Shown in pieces: positions 1-7,917 of a stretch of 64,000 nt of DNA (position 1 is the first letter of the stretch; the number at the start of each line of letters is the position of its first letter). The notes under the pieces are model-generated. The model worked only from the letters and a program-made list of their open reading frames with translations, searched no databases and was not told the DNA's origin. Made by a program: the position numbers and the translations under genes. Source of the DNA: Fulvivirga ligni (GTDB lineage: Bacteria; Bacteroidota; Bacteroidia; Cytophagales; Cyclobacteriaceae); assembly GCF_021389935.1 (NCBI RefSeq), contig NZ_CP089979.1, positions 3,825,001 through 3,889,000 on the forward strand. The letters are read 5' to 3'.

Positions 1-108
1 TACGTGTTTGTACTCTGAAGACTCTACCTTTCCTCTCAGCTTATTTGCAGTGTTCCATAGAGACTCCTCAATGGATTGTTCTTTCTTACTACTTGTTTTC
101 TTAGCCAT
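1..108 (-). CDS. hsdM: Type I restriction-modification DNA methylase subunit M, N-terminus (partial)
   Basis: The first 36 codons of a minus-strand gene starting at ATG 106-108 and cut by the left edge. The reading is a lysine-rich start followed by SLWNTANKLRG and VESSEYKHV, which matches the opening helices of HsdM (N6_N12-type amino-terminal domain, usually LWxAAxKLRGxxxxxEYKxVVLG). HsdM is the modification subunit of a type I R-M enzyme and methylates adenine using SAM; the catalytic NPPF region lies outside the window. hsdS and hsdR are expected further left but cannot be seen. The family call rests on only 36 residues, though the motif is characteristic. Confidence 0.8.
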   Translation of the reverse strand, partial: MAKKTSSKKEQSIEESLWNTANKLRGKVESSEYKHV

Positions 109-437
109 TTATAGTTTATCCTTACCCCAAGTATATGAACTTACCCCAAGTATATGAATAAATGTATTTTTAATATTGCACTATCCATTACCAATCAGGA
201 TCGAATATAAGTAAATCCTTAAAAACAGCCTTGAGGAATGTTAAGAAAATGAAGGGTGGTAGCTATAAGAGTGAAGGCTACAAAGTATGAACTGTCAGTT
301 TATAAGTTGAGAGTCCCTCTCCATACTGCTGTATTCCTTCACACTAACTTAACCTCCTCACAACCCAATCTTAATCCTATTTCATTACTATTGCCGCGCC
401 AACCGGGTAATGCAATCCGGTTTGCCCAAAATTTTAG
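109..437. other. Intergenic region between hsdM and the glycosyltransferase-like gene
   Basis: About 330 bases between divergent genes. It holds the 19-bp tandem repeat at 121-158 and otherwise AT-rich sequence. A 61-codon open frame from 256 has no recognisable protein features and no homology signal that I can see, so it is not called. Confidence 0.6.
121..158 (-). repeat. Perfect 19-bp tandem direct repeat upstream of hsdM
   Basis: Two identical head-to-tail 19-bp copies (121-139 and 140-158) lie 13 bp upstream of the hsdM start. On the hsdM strand each copy contains TATACTTG, one mismatch from the Bacteroidota -7 element TAnnTTTG, followed by GGGG. The duplication could be a doubled promoter or an operator for hsdM; function is inferred. 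Confidence 0.75.
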
Positions 438-1436
438 ATGAGAGAGATTGAAAAATTGAAGATCGGGATAACTACTTGCTCCATGGGAAATGGCCATTGG
501 ATGAAGGCAATAGCCATCCAGGCCGCGCTTAAAGAAAGAGGTGTTGAGGCTGAGATAGTGGATGAATCACAGGCGCTAAGTCCTGGTGCAGAAAAGGCGA
601 TGAAGTTCTTTGAGGGTATCTACAATTTGGCCTCAAAATCAAGGGTGCTGCAGAAGGTCAACGAATTTATATCTAGCGGTAAGAACTCATACCTGGCTGG
701 GTGGTTTGAGTTCGTGATATCCAAACTGAATGCTGAAGGACCGGCGCTTGAATATGATTGCATCATTTCTACTTATCCTACCATAGATAAGGTGGCAAAG
801 ATTGCTAAAGAGGTGCCTATCATAAGATTACTGCCTGATATCTATGCGCACGATCTTTATTTTGAAAAAAGCAAGCGGCCCATTACCTACGTGGTATCGT
901 CAAAAAAGCTAAAAAAGAGAATAGCCAAGGGTAAAGAAGCTGCATTGACCATCAAGCCCAAAAAATCAAACATTTTCAATACGGGCACTATTACTCATCC
1001 CAAAAGCGCGACATACAAAGAGGATAACGGCACCTTGCTATTAAAGTTAGGTGGCGCGGGTGCACAACAAGCCTTGCTTCTAGCAATATTGGAACATATT
1101 GAGCACGATAATATGGTAGTCTTTGCGCATAACAATCAGGAGTTTTATCAGAAGCTAACTGCCCAGACAACAATCACACAAGTCTCTGAACCATTTTATC
1201 ACACGGAGAAATACAAGATCATCTATCATGAAGACAAGCGTACTGCCCTTGAAGCCTTCGAAGAAGTAAGGCAATATGCTAAGGCATGCATCGCCAAACC
1301 CGGTGATGTGACCAGCGCTGGTACTTCCTACCTTCTCCTCTATCCTATTGGCCTTCAGGAGATTGATAATGCTAACTGGTCAAACGCCAAGGGATTCACT
1401 CAATGGGCCTTATCTAAAAAAGGAGATGCAACTTAG
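438..1436 (+). CDS. GT-B glycosyltransferase-like protein (MurG/MGDG-synthase type)
   Basis: 332 residues. The N-terminus reads IGITTCSMGNGHWMKA, resembling the first Rossmann strand and GxGH loop of the MGDG synthase/MurG group. Near the C-terminus AKPGDVTSAG, then GLQEIDNANW, matches the nucleotide-sugar-binding signature KPGGxTxxE...GQExxNA of glycosyltransferase family 28. No signal peptide is seen, so it is probably cytosolic or membrane-peripheral. Length is close to the ~350-400 of the family. A glycolipid or cell-envelope sugar transfer is plausible but the substrate is unknown. The stop overlaps the start of a small downstream gene, indicating co-transcription. The fold call is moderate because overall similarity is only motif-level. 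Confidence 0.55.
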   Translation: MREIEKLKIGITTCSMGNGHWMKAIAIQAALKERGVEAEIVDESQALSPGAEKAMKFFEGIYNLASKSRVLQKVNEFISSGKNSYLAGWFEFVISKLNAEGPALEYDCIISTYPTIDKVAKIAKEVPIIRLLPDIYAHDLYFEKSKRPITYVVSSKKLKKRIAKGKEAALTIKPKKSNIFNTGTITHPKSATYKEDNGTLLLKLGGAGAQQALLLAILEHIEHDNMVVFAHNNQEFYQKLTAQTTITQVSEPFYHTEKYKIIYHEDKRTALEAFEEVRQYAKACIAKPGDVTSAGTSYLLLYPIGLQEIDNANWSNAKGFTQWALSKKGDAT

Positions 1437-1593
1437 CGAATACGAACAAGGTAAATTGATTGCCGAAAGGATCAATAATGGTGTTTATGATTTTGATGCT
1501 ATGAGATCAACCCTGCAGGATCTGAAAATGAATGGCGCCTTTGATATCGCAGATCTTGCTATAAAAAAGGCCTCTAAAAGGCTGAAGGTATAG
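1426..1593 (+). CDS. Small hypothetical protein (55 aa) overlapping the glycosyltransferase-like gene
   Basis: I chose ATG 1426 because an AGGAG motif lies directly before it, which is unusual in this genome, and it gives an 11-bp overlap with the upstream stop typical of translational coupling. An earlier in-frame ATG at 1348 would need a 90-bp overlap. The product is charged and predicted helical (starts MQLSEYEQGKLIAERINNG, ends with a Lys/Arg-rich tail), with no signal peptide or membrane segment. I do not recognise the family. Its coupling suggests it works with the upstream protein. Confidence 0.55.
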   Translation: MQLSEYEQGKLIAERINNGVYDFDAMRSTLQDLKMNGAFDIADLAIKKASKRLKV

Positions 1594-1757
1594 GGCTATA
1601 AAACATGAGCAAGGACTAAATTATTGCTTAAAAACAGACGCCTCTCCTACTCATTAACTTAAAGGGCTCACTTACGGCTTACAGTCTGTCCATCTCATAA
1701 ATCTCAAAACCAAATTCTATATGTCCTGTTAGTTTTACAGTGATATTTATAATAAGA

Positions 1758-3383
1758 ATGAGGAATTTGAACCAACAACTATACATTAATAATAAGCTCC
1801 CCAAGATCAACCATATTTTGCTGTTTTTGGCTCTCCCACTACTCTACAGCTGTAGTAATCAATGGGTGGATAAGGTGAATCAGCACGATCAACTTCAAGG
1901 TCAGGACCTGGCCAGCTCTGAAGTGGTGGTGGCTCTCAGGCCCGAATATGAAAAGAGCAGTGTCCATGAGATCTTTTTCGGAGGCGAATACAGAGACGTG
2001 TGGGCTCAACCTGTGAAAATTAAGACTATTGATATTTTTAATGAAGGCTATACCGTCCGTAAGGTAAGCGGTGGCAGGCAGTCATTTAACCTGCAGCTTT
2101 ATGACCAGGATAGTAATCAATTTGTCCTTCGGTCTATCGATAAAATGCCCACCAAGGTGTTTTCGCCATCTCTGGCGCATTCTTTTGTAGGTGTAGCACT
2201 GAAAGACCAGGTTTCTTCGGGGCATCCTTATGCCACCCTCACGCTGCCTATTTTGTCTGATGCCCTTGGGGTGTATCATACTAACCCCAAAGTGGTGCTC
2301 ATTAAACCGCATCCTGATCTCCACCAATACTCAGAAAACTTTCCAGGCATGGTGGCCACGCTTGAACATAGGCCGGATGAAGATCAATCGGAATTTGATC
2401 ATCTGGGTAATTCAAAGAATGTGGTGGGCAGTCAAAACATGTTGAATGAGTTGTTACGGGACAATGATTCGGAAGTCAATACTCAGCATTTTCTGAAATC
2501 GCGCTTGTTTGACATGCTCATTGGAGATTGGAGCAGGCATGAAAGCAACTGGCGTTGGGCATCTTATGAAAAAGATAAAGGTGAGCTATACAAAGCCATA
2601 CCCAGAGACCGGGATCACGCTTATTACTATATGGACGGCGTTTTTCCCAAAGCCATCAGAGCCATTGCCAAGCCACATTTTCGCTCTTTTGATGAAGATC
2701 TGCCCAACTTGAAACAGCTTAACCACAGCGGCTATAAGCTGGATATGCTTTTGCTTTCCGGTTTGGATGCTGAAGACTGGGTGAGCATGTCTAACACCAT
2801 TAAGAATGAATTGACTGATGAAATAATAGACTCAGCCATGAAAGCCATGCCGCCTGAGATATATGCCATCAATGGCCCCACCATAGCTAAGAAACTAAAG
2901 AACAGAAGGGATCAGTTGCCCAAGGAAATAATAGATTACTACCGCTATCTGATGAAAGAACCCACTGTGTATGGTACCGATAAGCACGAACATTTTGAAA
3001 TAAAAGTAGTGAATAATGGCGATGTGAATGTTAAGATTTACAAGTCAAAAAAAGATGGTGAGTTGCGCGATTTACTGTATGATAAAACTTTCAAACGCAA
3101 TGAAACCAAAAGGCTCAAACTGGTTGGCCTGGCGGGGAATGATAGTTTTCATTTCTTAGGTGATGAACGCACGCCGATCAATATTACAGTCTATGGTGGC
3201 GCTGATGAAGACGCATACATAAACGAATTGGATGAATATAAAGGAAGGCTCATAGTTGTGGATACCCATGATGGCAGTGACTTTAGTGTCAATAAGGGTA
3301 TAAAGGTGAAAGAAACAGAAAACCCTGAAGTAGAATACTTCGATGCCAACGGAGCTTTGATTAAGTATTACATATGGGATTAG
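1758..3383 (+). CDS. Lipoprotein with kinase-fold-like DxxRHxxN...DRD motifs
   Basis: About 541 residues from ATG 1758; an in-frame GTG at 1740 is the alternative start. The N-terminus has a hydrophobic segment ending in lipobox LYSC, so it is an envelope lipoprotein. Numbering from the GTG start, residues 262-271 read GDWSRHESNW and residues 288-293 read PRDRDH. This resembles the D-x-x-x-H-x-x-N catalytic loop followed by an acidic metal-binding motif in CotH/FAM20/HipA-like atypical kinases, and a similar GDWDRH...PRDRD stretch occurs in large Bacteroidota outer-membrane/metallophosphatase proteins. The C-terminal 150 residues look beta-rich (GLAGNDSFHF). Kinase activity is inference only; otherwise it is a hypothetical lipoprotein. 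It stands alone ahead of a small secreted protein gene. Confidence 0.6.
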   Translation: MRNLNQQLYINNKLPKINHILLFLALPLLYSCSNQWVDKVNQHDQLQGQDLASSEVVVALRPEYEKSSVHEIFFGGEYRDVWAQPVKIKTIDIFNEGYTVRKVSGGRQSFNLQLYDQDSNQFVLRSIDKMPTKVFSPSLAHSFVGVALKDQVSSGHPYATLTLPILSDALGVYHTNPKVVLIKPHPDLHQYSENFPGMVATLEHRPDEDQSEFDHLGNSKNVVGSQNMLNELLRDNDSEVNTQHFLKSRLFDMLIGDWSRHESNWRWASYEKDKGELYKAIPRDRDHAYYYMDGVFPKAIRAIAKPHFRSFDEDLPNLKQLNHSGYKLDMLLLSGLDAEDWVSMSNTIKNELTDEIIDSAMKAMPPEIYAINGPTIAKKLKNRRDQLPKEIIDYYRYLMKEPTVYGTDKHEHFEIKVVNNGDVNVKIYKSKKDGELRDLLYDKTFKRNETKRLKLVGLAGNDSFHFLGDERTPINITVYGGADEDAYINELDEYKGRLIVVDTHDGSDFSVNKGIKVKETENPEVEYFDANGALIKYYIWD

Positions 3384-3423
3384 GTTTTCTGTGATCAATG
3401 GAATTTTAATTAATGTTTAAAAA

Positions 3424-3858
3424 ATGAAGAGATCACTCGTTTATTTCAGTTCTATGGTGCTGTTGGTCCTTTTCTTCACATCCGGTGGTGATTTGCTAGC
3501 ACAGGGAAAAGGGAAAGGAAAGAATAAGCAAAAGAAAAACCAGAAGGAATATGTAAAGGATTACAAAACGGAATACAAGGGTAAAAGTAAGCAAAATGGT
3601 CCACCGCCGTGGGCTCCTGCGCATGGTTATAGAGCCAAAACCAGGTATGTTTATTTTAAAGATCATGATGTTTACTATGATCACGAGCGTGGCGTATATA
3701 TTTCGCTTTCTGGTAAAGGATGGAAAGTAGAAGCCAAACTTCCAGATGTGCTTCAAAAAATAGACCTGAATACCACCGCCAGAATTGATCTTGATTTTGA
3801 TGGGTTAGACCCTCAAAGACTGCATAAAGAACATATGAAATTGTATCCGAAAGGATAA
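3424..3858 (+). CDS. Small secreted basic protein, function unknown
   Basis: 144 residues with a clear signal peptide (MKRSLVYFSSMVLLVLFFTS, cleavage near LLAQ-GKG) and a Lys/Gly/Gln-rich linker. The core contains RYVYFKDHDVYYDHERGVYI followed by a GKGW turn, a pattern found in small exported Bacteroidota proteins of unknown function, possibly one copy of a YXX-type beta fold. It is 40 bp downstream of the kinase-motif lipoprotein and followed by a strong terminator, so the two may form an operon. No catalytic residues are recognisable. Confidence 0.65.
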   Translation: MKRSLVYFSSMVLLVLFFTSGGDLLAQGKGKGKNKQKKNQKEYVKDYKTEYKGKSKQNGPPPWAPAHGYRAKTRYVYFKDHDVYYDHERGVYISLSGKGWKVEAKLPDVLQKIDLNTTARIDLDFDGLDPQRLHKEHMKLYPKG

Positions 3859-3872
3859 GGTGTCAAGAACCT

Positions 3873-3910
3873 AAAAAAGCCAACAGCATTTTATGTTGTT
3901 GGCTTTTTTT
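3873..3910. terminator. Bidirectional intrinsic terminator
   Basis: AAAAAAGCCAACA pairs with TGTTGGCTTTTTTT across an 11-nt loop. The A-run on one side and T-run on the other make it work in both directions, which fits its place between the convergent genes ending at 3858 (+) and 3928 (-). Confidence 0.85.
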
Positions 3911-3927
3911 ATGGTTGAGGTTTTGGT

Positions 3928-6516
3928 TTATTCCTTTCTTAAAAATACCATCGGATTAATCCTGGCCACTTTTAGGGTCTGCCACCCTACGATGAGCCAT
4001 GCTACAAGAATAGCAGAGAGACCCGAGGCTGCGAAGAACCACCATTCCAGGTCTATGCGGTAGGCGAAATCGCTGAGCCAGTGTTTGGTGATCAGGTAGC
4101 TGATGGGGAGCGCCACGACATTAGCCAGCAGAATGATTTTTGTGAATTCACCAGAAATTAGGCGGACAATGCTTAACACGCTGGATCCTAATATTTTACG
4201 AATGCCTATTTCCTTCATTCTTCTTTCGGCGTTGAAAGCGGATAAGCCCAATAATCCCAGGCAGGAAATAAGACATGCCAGGGCGGCGAAGTATTTTGTG
4301 AGTGTGGAGACGCGTTGTTCTGAAACATATAGCTTTTGAAAGTTATCGTCTAAAAAGTGATACTCGAACGGTAAATCTGGGTTCTGAGATTTGTAAAATT
4401 TACTCAGGCGCTCTAAGGTGCTGTGCTCTTGGCCAGATTGGATTTTTAGTATAAGAATGCGGGCGTGGTCACTGTTCAGTACGAAAAAAGCGGGCTTAAT
4501 GCTTTCGTGGAAAGACTCCAGATGGAAATCTTTGGTGATGCCTATGATTTCGCATTCTTTATCAAACAGGCCAATTTTCTTTCCTATGGGATCTTCCAAG
4601 CCCATCATTTCAATGGCTCTTTCATTAAAAATGATCTTATCAGACTCATTTCCAAAGGTTCTTGAAAAACTGCGTCCTTCTTTTAGTGGAATATTAAGCG
4701 TTTCTATGAGGTCATAATTGCCTTCAATCATTTCAAAAGAGATGTCATTTGTTTTTGCCGGCCATCTCAGATTGTCCGTGCTCATGTACTTGCCTGTCAT
4801 GATATGTGTGGTACTAGACGCATTCAACACTCCGCCAACATTTTTTAGTTCAGCTAAGAAGGTGTCTAAATTTTTGGCAGATGCTCCCTCATTATTGATG
4901 TAAATGACATTGTCTTTTTCAAAACCAATATTGGCCGTTTGTATGAATGAAGTTTGCTTATACACCACCAGCACGGCTATGATGAGGATGATGGAGGTGG
5001 CAAACTGAAAAGTGACCAACCCTTTACGGGCCCAAAAGTCAATAATTGAGGTTTTAAACTGCCCTTTTAATATTTTACCAGGACTGAAACGTGAGAGGTA
5101 CAATGCAGGATAGCTACCTGCCAAAAGCCCTGTAACCAGTGCAATGCTGAATATAATGATGATGAGTTCGGTATTGAAATGAAGCTGTATGGCTTTACCA
5201 GCCATGCTGTTGAACCCAGGCAGAAGATAAGTGACAAGGGCTATGGCCATAATGAGTGACATGAAAGCGAGTAAGGAGGATTCAATCAGGTACTGAAAAA
5301 TCAGTGTTGACCTATGGGCACCCACTACTTTTTTCACACCTACTTCTTTAGCACGTCTGGATGCGTTGGCGGTGGTAAGGTTTGTGAAATTAATGCAGGC
5401 AATAAAAAGAATTAATATGGCGATACTCGAAAAAAGCTTTACATAGGCTATTCTTCCGCCATTCAGCTGGCCATTTTCATAGTTGCCATAGAGGTAGCGA
5501 TCAGCATATGACCTGACGAATAGGGATGCCTCTATCTCCTGATCTTTAGATTGTAGAAAGTCGGAAATTTTAGCATTGAAACGGCTCACATCGGTACCTT
5601 TTGCTAACAATAGATAAGTATCTGGGCCACTAGCCGCCCATCTTCCGTTAAAGCGAGGGATAAACTCATAGAGCTTTTCTATCGGGAGCACAAAATCAAA
5701 TTGCTGGGTAGAGTTTTTAGGCACATTCTTGCAAATGCCTGTAATGGTACTTACTCCGCTGAATTCCAGTACTTTCCACTCCAGGGTTTTGCCAATTATA
5801 TTTTCAGTAGTATTAAATATCTGTCTGGCCAGGTCTTCGGAAATTACTACCTCGTTCTTATTGAGAAACAGTTGATTAGCATCTCCCTGAGTCAGGTCAA
5901 AGGAAAACATCTGAAAAAAGCCTATACCTGCAAACTGACCTTTGGCTTTCACTGGCTCTTCTCCTTTTTCTGAAAGGGCAAAATCAGGAAACCAGGTAGC
6001 GGACATCACCGTTACGGCTTGCTCTACTTCAGGCATTTCTGTTGCCAGGGCGTTTGCTAAAAGTCCGGGCGTCCATTCTACCGTGGTTATGCCGGCACCG
6101 CTGCTTTTATTTTGCATCACCTGATACAGCTGTTGATCATTTTTATGAAACTTATCTATGCTGAGCTCATCATTGACCCATAAATAGATAATAAGCACAC
6201 AAGTGAGCCCTGAACAAAGGCCAAGTAGATTGATAAGAAAAGAACTGGAGTGCTTTCGGAAATTTCGGAATGCGATTAATAAGGCGTGTTGTAACATGTT
6301 TATAGGATTTGAGTTGTTTGACTTCACTTTTTTAAGTGCAAAAGGCCTAAGAAATTTAAGAGCATGCCATGCATACAGTCGGTTGGCTTTCCTCTGTCCG
6401 TATTCCTCTATCCAAAACCCATAATATTCCAGTAAGTCGCCCTCTATTTCTTCCAGCAGCTCAGGCTTGCACCACATGCGTAATGGTGTGTTCATCCATT
6501 TGGGAGGAGTAATCAT
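3928..6516 (-). CDS. ABC transporter permease, MacB/FtsX type with permease prefix domain
   Basis: I place the start at ATG 6514-6516, which overlaps the padR stop as ATGA (6513-6516); an upstream in-frame ATG at 6549 would give a 37-bp overlap. The product has 862 residues. Residues ~1-65 (PPKWMNTPLRMWCKPELLEEI) form a cytosolic permease prefix domain, followed by a TM helix (NLLGLCSGLTCVLIIYLWV), a MacB periplasmic core domain, an FtsX domain (ANASRRAKEVGVKKVVGA), a second core, and a second FtsX domain ending near FNAERRMKEIGIRKILG and MVFLRKE. Such duplicated orphan permeases beside PadR regulators are common in Cytophagales and Acidobacteria; no ATPase is adjacent. It probably moves lipids, peptides or drugs, or transmits envelope signals; the substrate is unknown. 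Confidence 0.9.
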   Translation of the reverse strand: MITPPKWMNTPLRMWCKPELLEEIEGDLLEYYGFWIEEYGQRKANRLYAWHALKFLRPFALKKVKSNNSNPINMLQHALLIAFRNFRKHSSSFLINLLGLCSGLTCVLIIYLWVNDELSIDKFHKNDQQLYQVMQNKSSGAGITTVEWTPGLLANALATEMPEVEQAVTVMSATWFPDFALSEKGEEPVKAKGQFAGIGFFQMFSFDLTQGDANQLFLNKNEVVISEDLARQIFNTTENIIGKTLEWKVLEFSGVSTITGICKNVPKNSTQQFDFVLPIEKLYEFIPRFNGRWAASGPDTYLLLAKGTDVSRFNAKISDFLQSKDQEIEASLFVRSYADRYLYGNYENGQLNGGRIAYVKLFSSIAILILFIACINFTNLTTANASRRAKEVGVKKVVGAHRSTLIFQYLIESSLLAFMSLIMAIALVTYLLPGFNSMAGKAIQLHFNTELIIIIFSIALVTGLLAGSYPALYLSRFSPGKILKGQFKTSIIDFWARKGLVTFQFATSIILIIAVLVVYKQTSFIQTANIGFEKDNVIYINNEGASAKNLDTFLAELKNVGGVLNASSTTHIMTGKYMSTDNLRWPAKTNDISFEMIEGNYDLIETLNIPLKEGRSFSRTFGNESDKIIFNERAIEMMGLEDPIGKKIGLFDKECEIIGITKDFHLESFHESIKPAFFVLNSDHARILILKIQSGQEHSTLERLSKFYKSQNPDLPFEYHFLDDNFQKLYVSEQRVSTLTKYFAALACLISCLGLLGLSAFNAERRMKEIGIRKILGSSVLSIVRLISGEFTKIILLANVVALPISYLITKHWLSDFAYRIDLEWWFFAASGLSAILVAWLIVGWQTLKVARINPMVFLRKE

Positions 6517-6842
6517 GTGGCCAGCGCATTTGGTGGCAACTGACTCCATAGCTGTGACCTTACCTGCTGTATCTCTGTGAGGATTCTACTGCCCGAGGTA
6601 GTGACCTTAAAATAGCGCTTACGACGCCCTCCCCTTTCTGCGGTAGCCCCTCCCAAGTGAGAATCCACATAGCCTTTTTCGGCCAGTCGATTAAGCGTAG
6701 CATGTATAGCGCTAATACTCAGCTTCCTGCCCAGCTCCCGCCCCAGATATAGCCCGATGGCCACACCATAGGCTTCCTCCTGTAGCACGGCAACAGTGAG
6801 CAACACCACCTCTTCCAGTTCTCCAATGTAGGTCTTACGCAT
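6513..6842 (-). CDS. PadR-family transcriptional regulator
   Basis: 109 residues. It opens with IGELEEVVLLTVAVLQEEAYGV and continues through LSISAIHATLNRLAEKGYV, the winged-helix DNA-binding core of PadR with its Y/H-A-T-L-x-R-L recognition helix, then GGRRKRYFKVT, the typical PadR wing. Length fits the short PadR-s2 subgroup. It overlaps the permease start by 4 bp (ATGA), so the two are translationally coupled. The usual role is repression of its own operon, released by a ligand, here probably something linked to the exporter. Confidence 0.9.
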   Translation of the reverse strand: MRKTYIGELEEVVLLTVAVLQEEAYGVAIGLYLGRELGRKLSISAIHATLNRLAEKGYVDSHLGGATAERGGRRKRYFKVTTSGSRILTEIQQVRSQLWSQLPPNALAT

Positions 6843-7017
6843 GGTTGATTTTATTTATTCATATTATGTAGAACAAATAGTTTGCCAATGGTGAAAATGA
6901 TGATTAGAGCCTTGTGTGCAGATTTGGTCTGGCTTAGAAGTGTTCGATTTTGAAGGTAGATGTACTTTGGTGGACGGTTTTGGTTGATTCAGGTTAAACT
7001 TTTACCTCCTGGAAATT

Positions 7018-7711
7018 GTCTGAATCATGATTTTCAGGAATTAAAGATGTTAGGATTTGAGTTGTAATTCGGATTAAATACTTTCTTAAATTGTCTAAAC
7101 CTTGATTTCTCATTATTTACCTGATTGCTTGATTTTTTTGTTATTGTGTACCCGTTTAAATTGAAGAGATTTTGAACCGAAGTTGATTAATAAGCCAATT
7201 TCCAGATCATACGCCTCGAGGTAGTTCATGGCTTGTGCCAGGTGCACATCTTCTAAATTAATAACCGCCTTAATTTCCAGCATGACAGATTCTTCTATAA
7301 AAAAGTCTACACGTCTGGTGCCTATCGCTTCGCCTTTGTATTGAATTTCCATTTCATGCTCACGACTAAAATTCAATCCGCGACTTGCCAATTCAATGGC
7401 CAAAGCACGCTGATAAATCACCTCTTGAAATCCATTACCTAATTCTCCATGAACTTCCATGCAGGCTCCTATTATTTTGTGAGTTAACTCCTCATGTTCC
7501 ATACTTTATACACTTAATCAAGTCATCCTAAAATTCAGTAAATCATGGTTAAGACACGTTCCATGCGGCAAATACCTAATCATGTAATCCTTTAATCTTT
7601 TAATCATGGTTTAGACTTATTTGCTCAGCCATTTCAAATCCGTTTTCATAATTTAATTATTTTCTGTTGTCTAAACCTTGATTTCTCATGATTTACCTGA
7701 TTGCTTGATTT
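7018..7711. repeat. Five copies of a degenerate ~40-bp repeat around the GxxExxY gene
   Basis: Copies begin GTCTnAAyCnTGATT and end in GATT about 40 bp later. Plus orientation: 7018-7060, 7093-7135, 7669-7711. Minus orientation: 7516-7555, 7578-7616. Two copies therefore flank the GxxExxY gene on each side in opposite orientation, and a fifth lies beyond. The copies are 60-98% alike by eye. This resembles a dispersed repeat travelling with the gene; mobility is inferred. Confidence 0.7.
7113..7502 (-). CDS. GxxExxY family protein (PD-(D/E)XK nuclease-like)
   Basis: 129 residues with the signature G-F-Q-E-V-I-Y (residues ~24-30) in the context GELGNGFQEVIYQRALAIEL. A later segment, RRVDFFIEESVMLEIKAV, has the D...E-x-K arrangement of a PD-(D/E)XK nuclease fold, followed by QAMNYLEAYDLEIGLLINFG, all standard for the family. 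The family is abundant and multicopy in Bacteroidota and its biological role is unproven. The gene sits alone among 40-bp repeats, and a fragment of a second copy of its 3' end lies at 7667-7738. It is full length for the family. Confidence 0.9.
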   Translation of the reverse strand: MEHEELTHKIIGACMEVHGELGNGFQEVIYQRALAIELASRGLNFSREHEMEIQYKGEAIGTRRVDFFIEESVMLEIKAVINLEDVHLAQAMNYLEAYDLEIGLLINFGSKSLQFKRVHNNKKIKQSGK

Positions 7712-7917
7712 TTTTGTTATTGTGTACCCGTTTAAATTTGTTTCCAATTGAGTAGCACGTTGTATCTGATCAATGTTGGAGATAATTCCAGATGCTCCCT
7801 TTAGCGGTGCTTTTTAAGTAAAGCGAAGACTCGGTATGTGGCAAACCAAACAATAAATCCATCCCCACCACACAAAATCCCAGAGAAATTAATTACTTAG
7901 CGGTCTAATTATTCGAT
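7503..7917. other. Intergenic region with repeats and a GxxExxY gene fragment
   Basis: About 415 bases with three 40-bp repeat copies and a 72-bp duplicate of the 3' end of the GxxExxY gene. From 7740 to 7917 there is only unstructured sequence, with one stray ACACAAA half-site near 7870 that does not form the palindrome seen at the NAD promoters. Confidence 0.6.
7667..7738 (-). pseudogene. Remnant of a second GxxExxY gene (3' end)
   Basis: 72 bp that match 7091-7162 with one mismatch. On the minus strand it would encode FKRVHNNKKIKQSGK, the exact C-terminus of the intact GxxExxY protein, plus the following non-coding bases. No upstream coding sequence survives. It is either the scar of a duplicated gene or part of a larger repeat unit. 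Confidence 0.65.

Noticed and set aside
256-441. 61-codon open frame before the glycosyltransferase-like gene
   Set aside because: No recognisable motif, no signal peptide, and it overlaps the start of a better gene; probably chance.
7860-7880. NrtR operator in front of the methyltransferase fusion
   Set aside because: Only one half-site (ACACAAA) is present; the other arm is missing.
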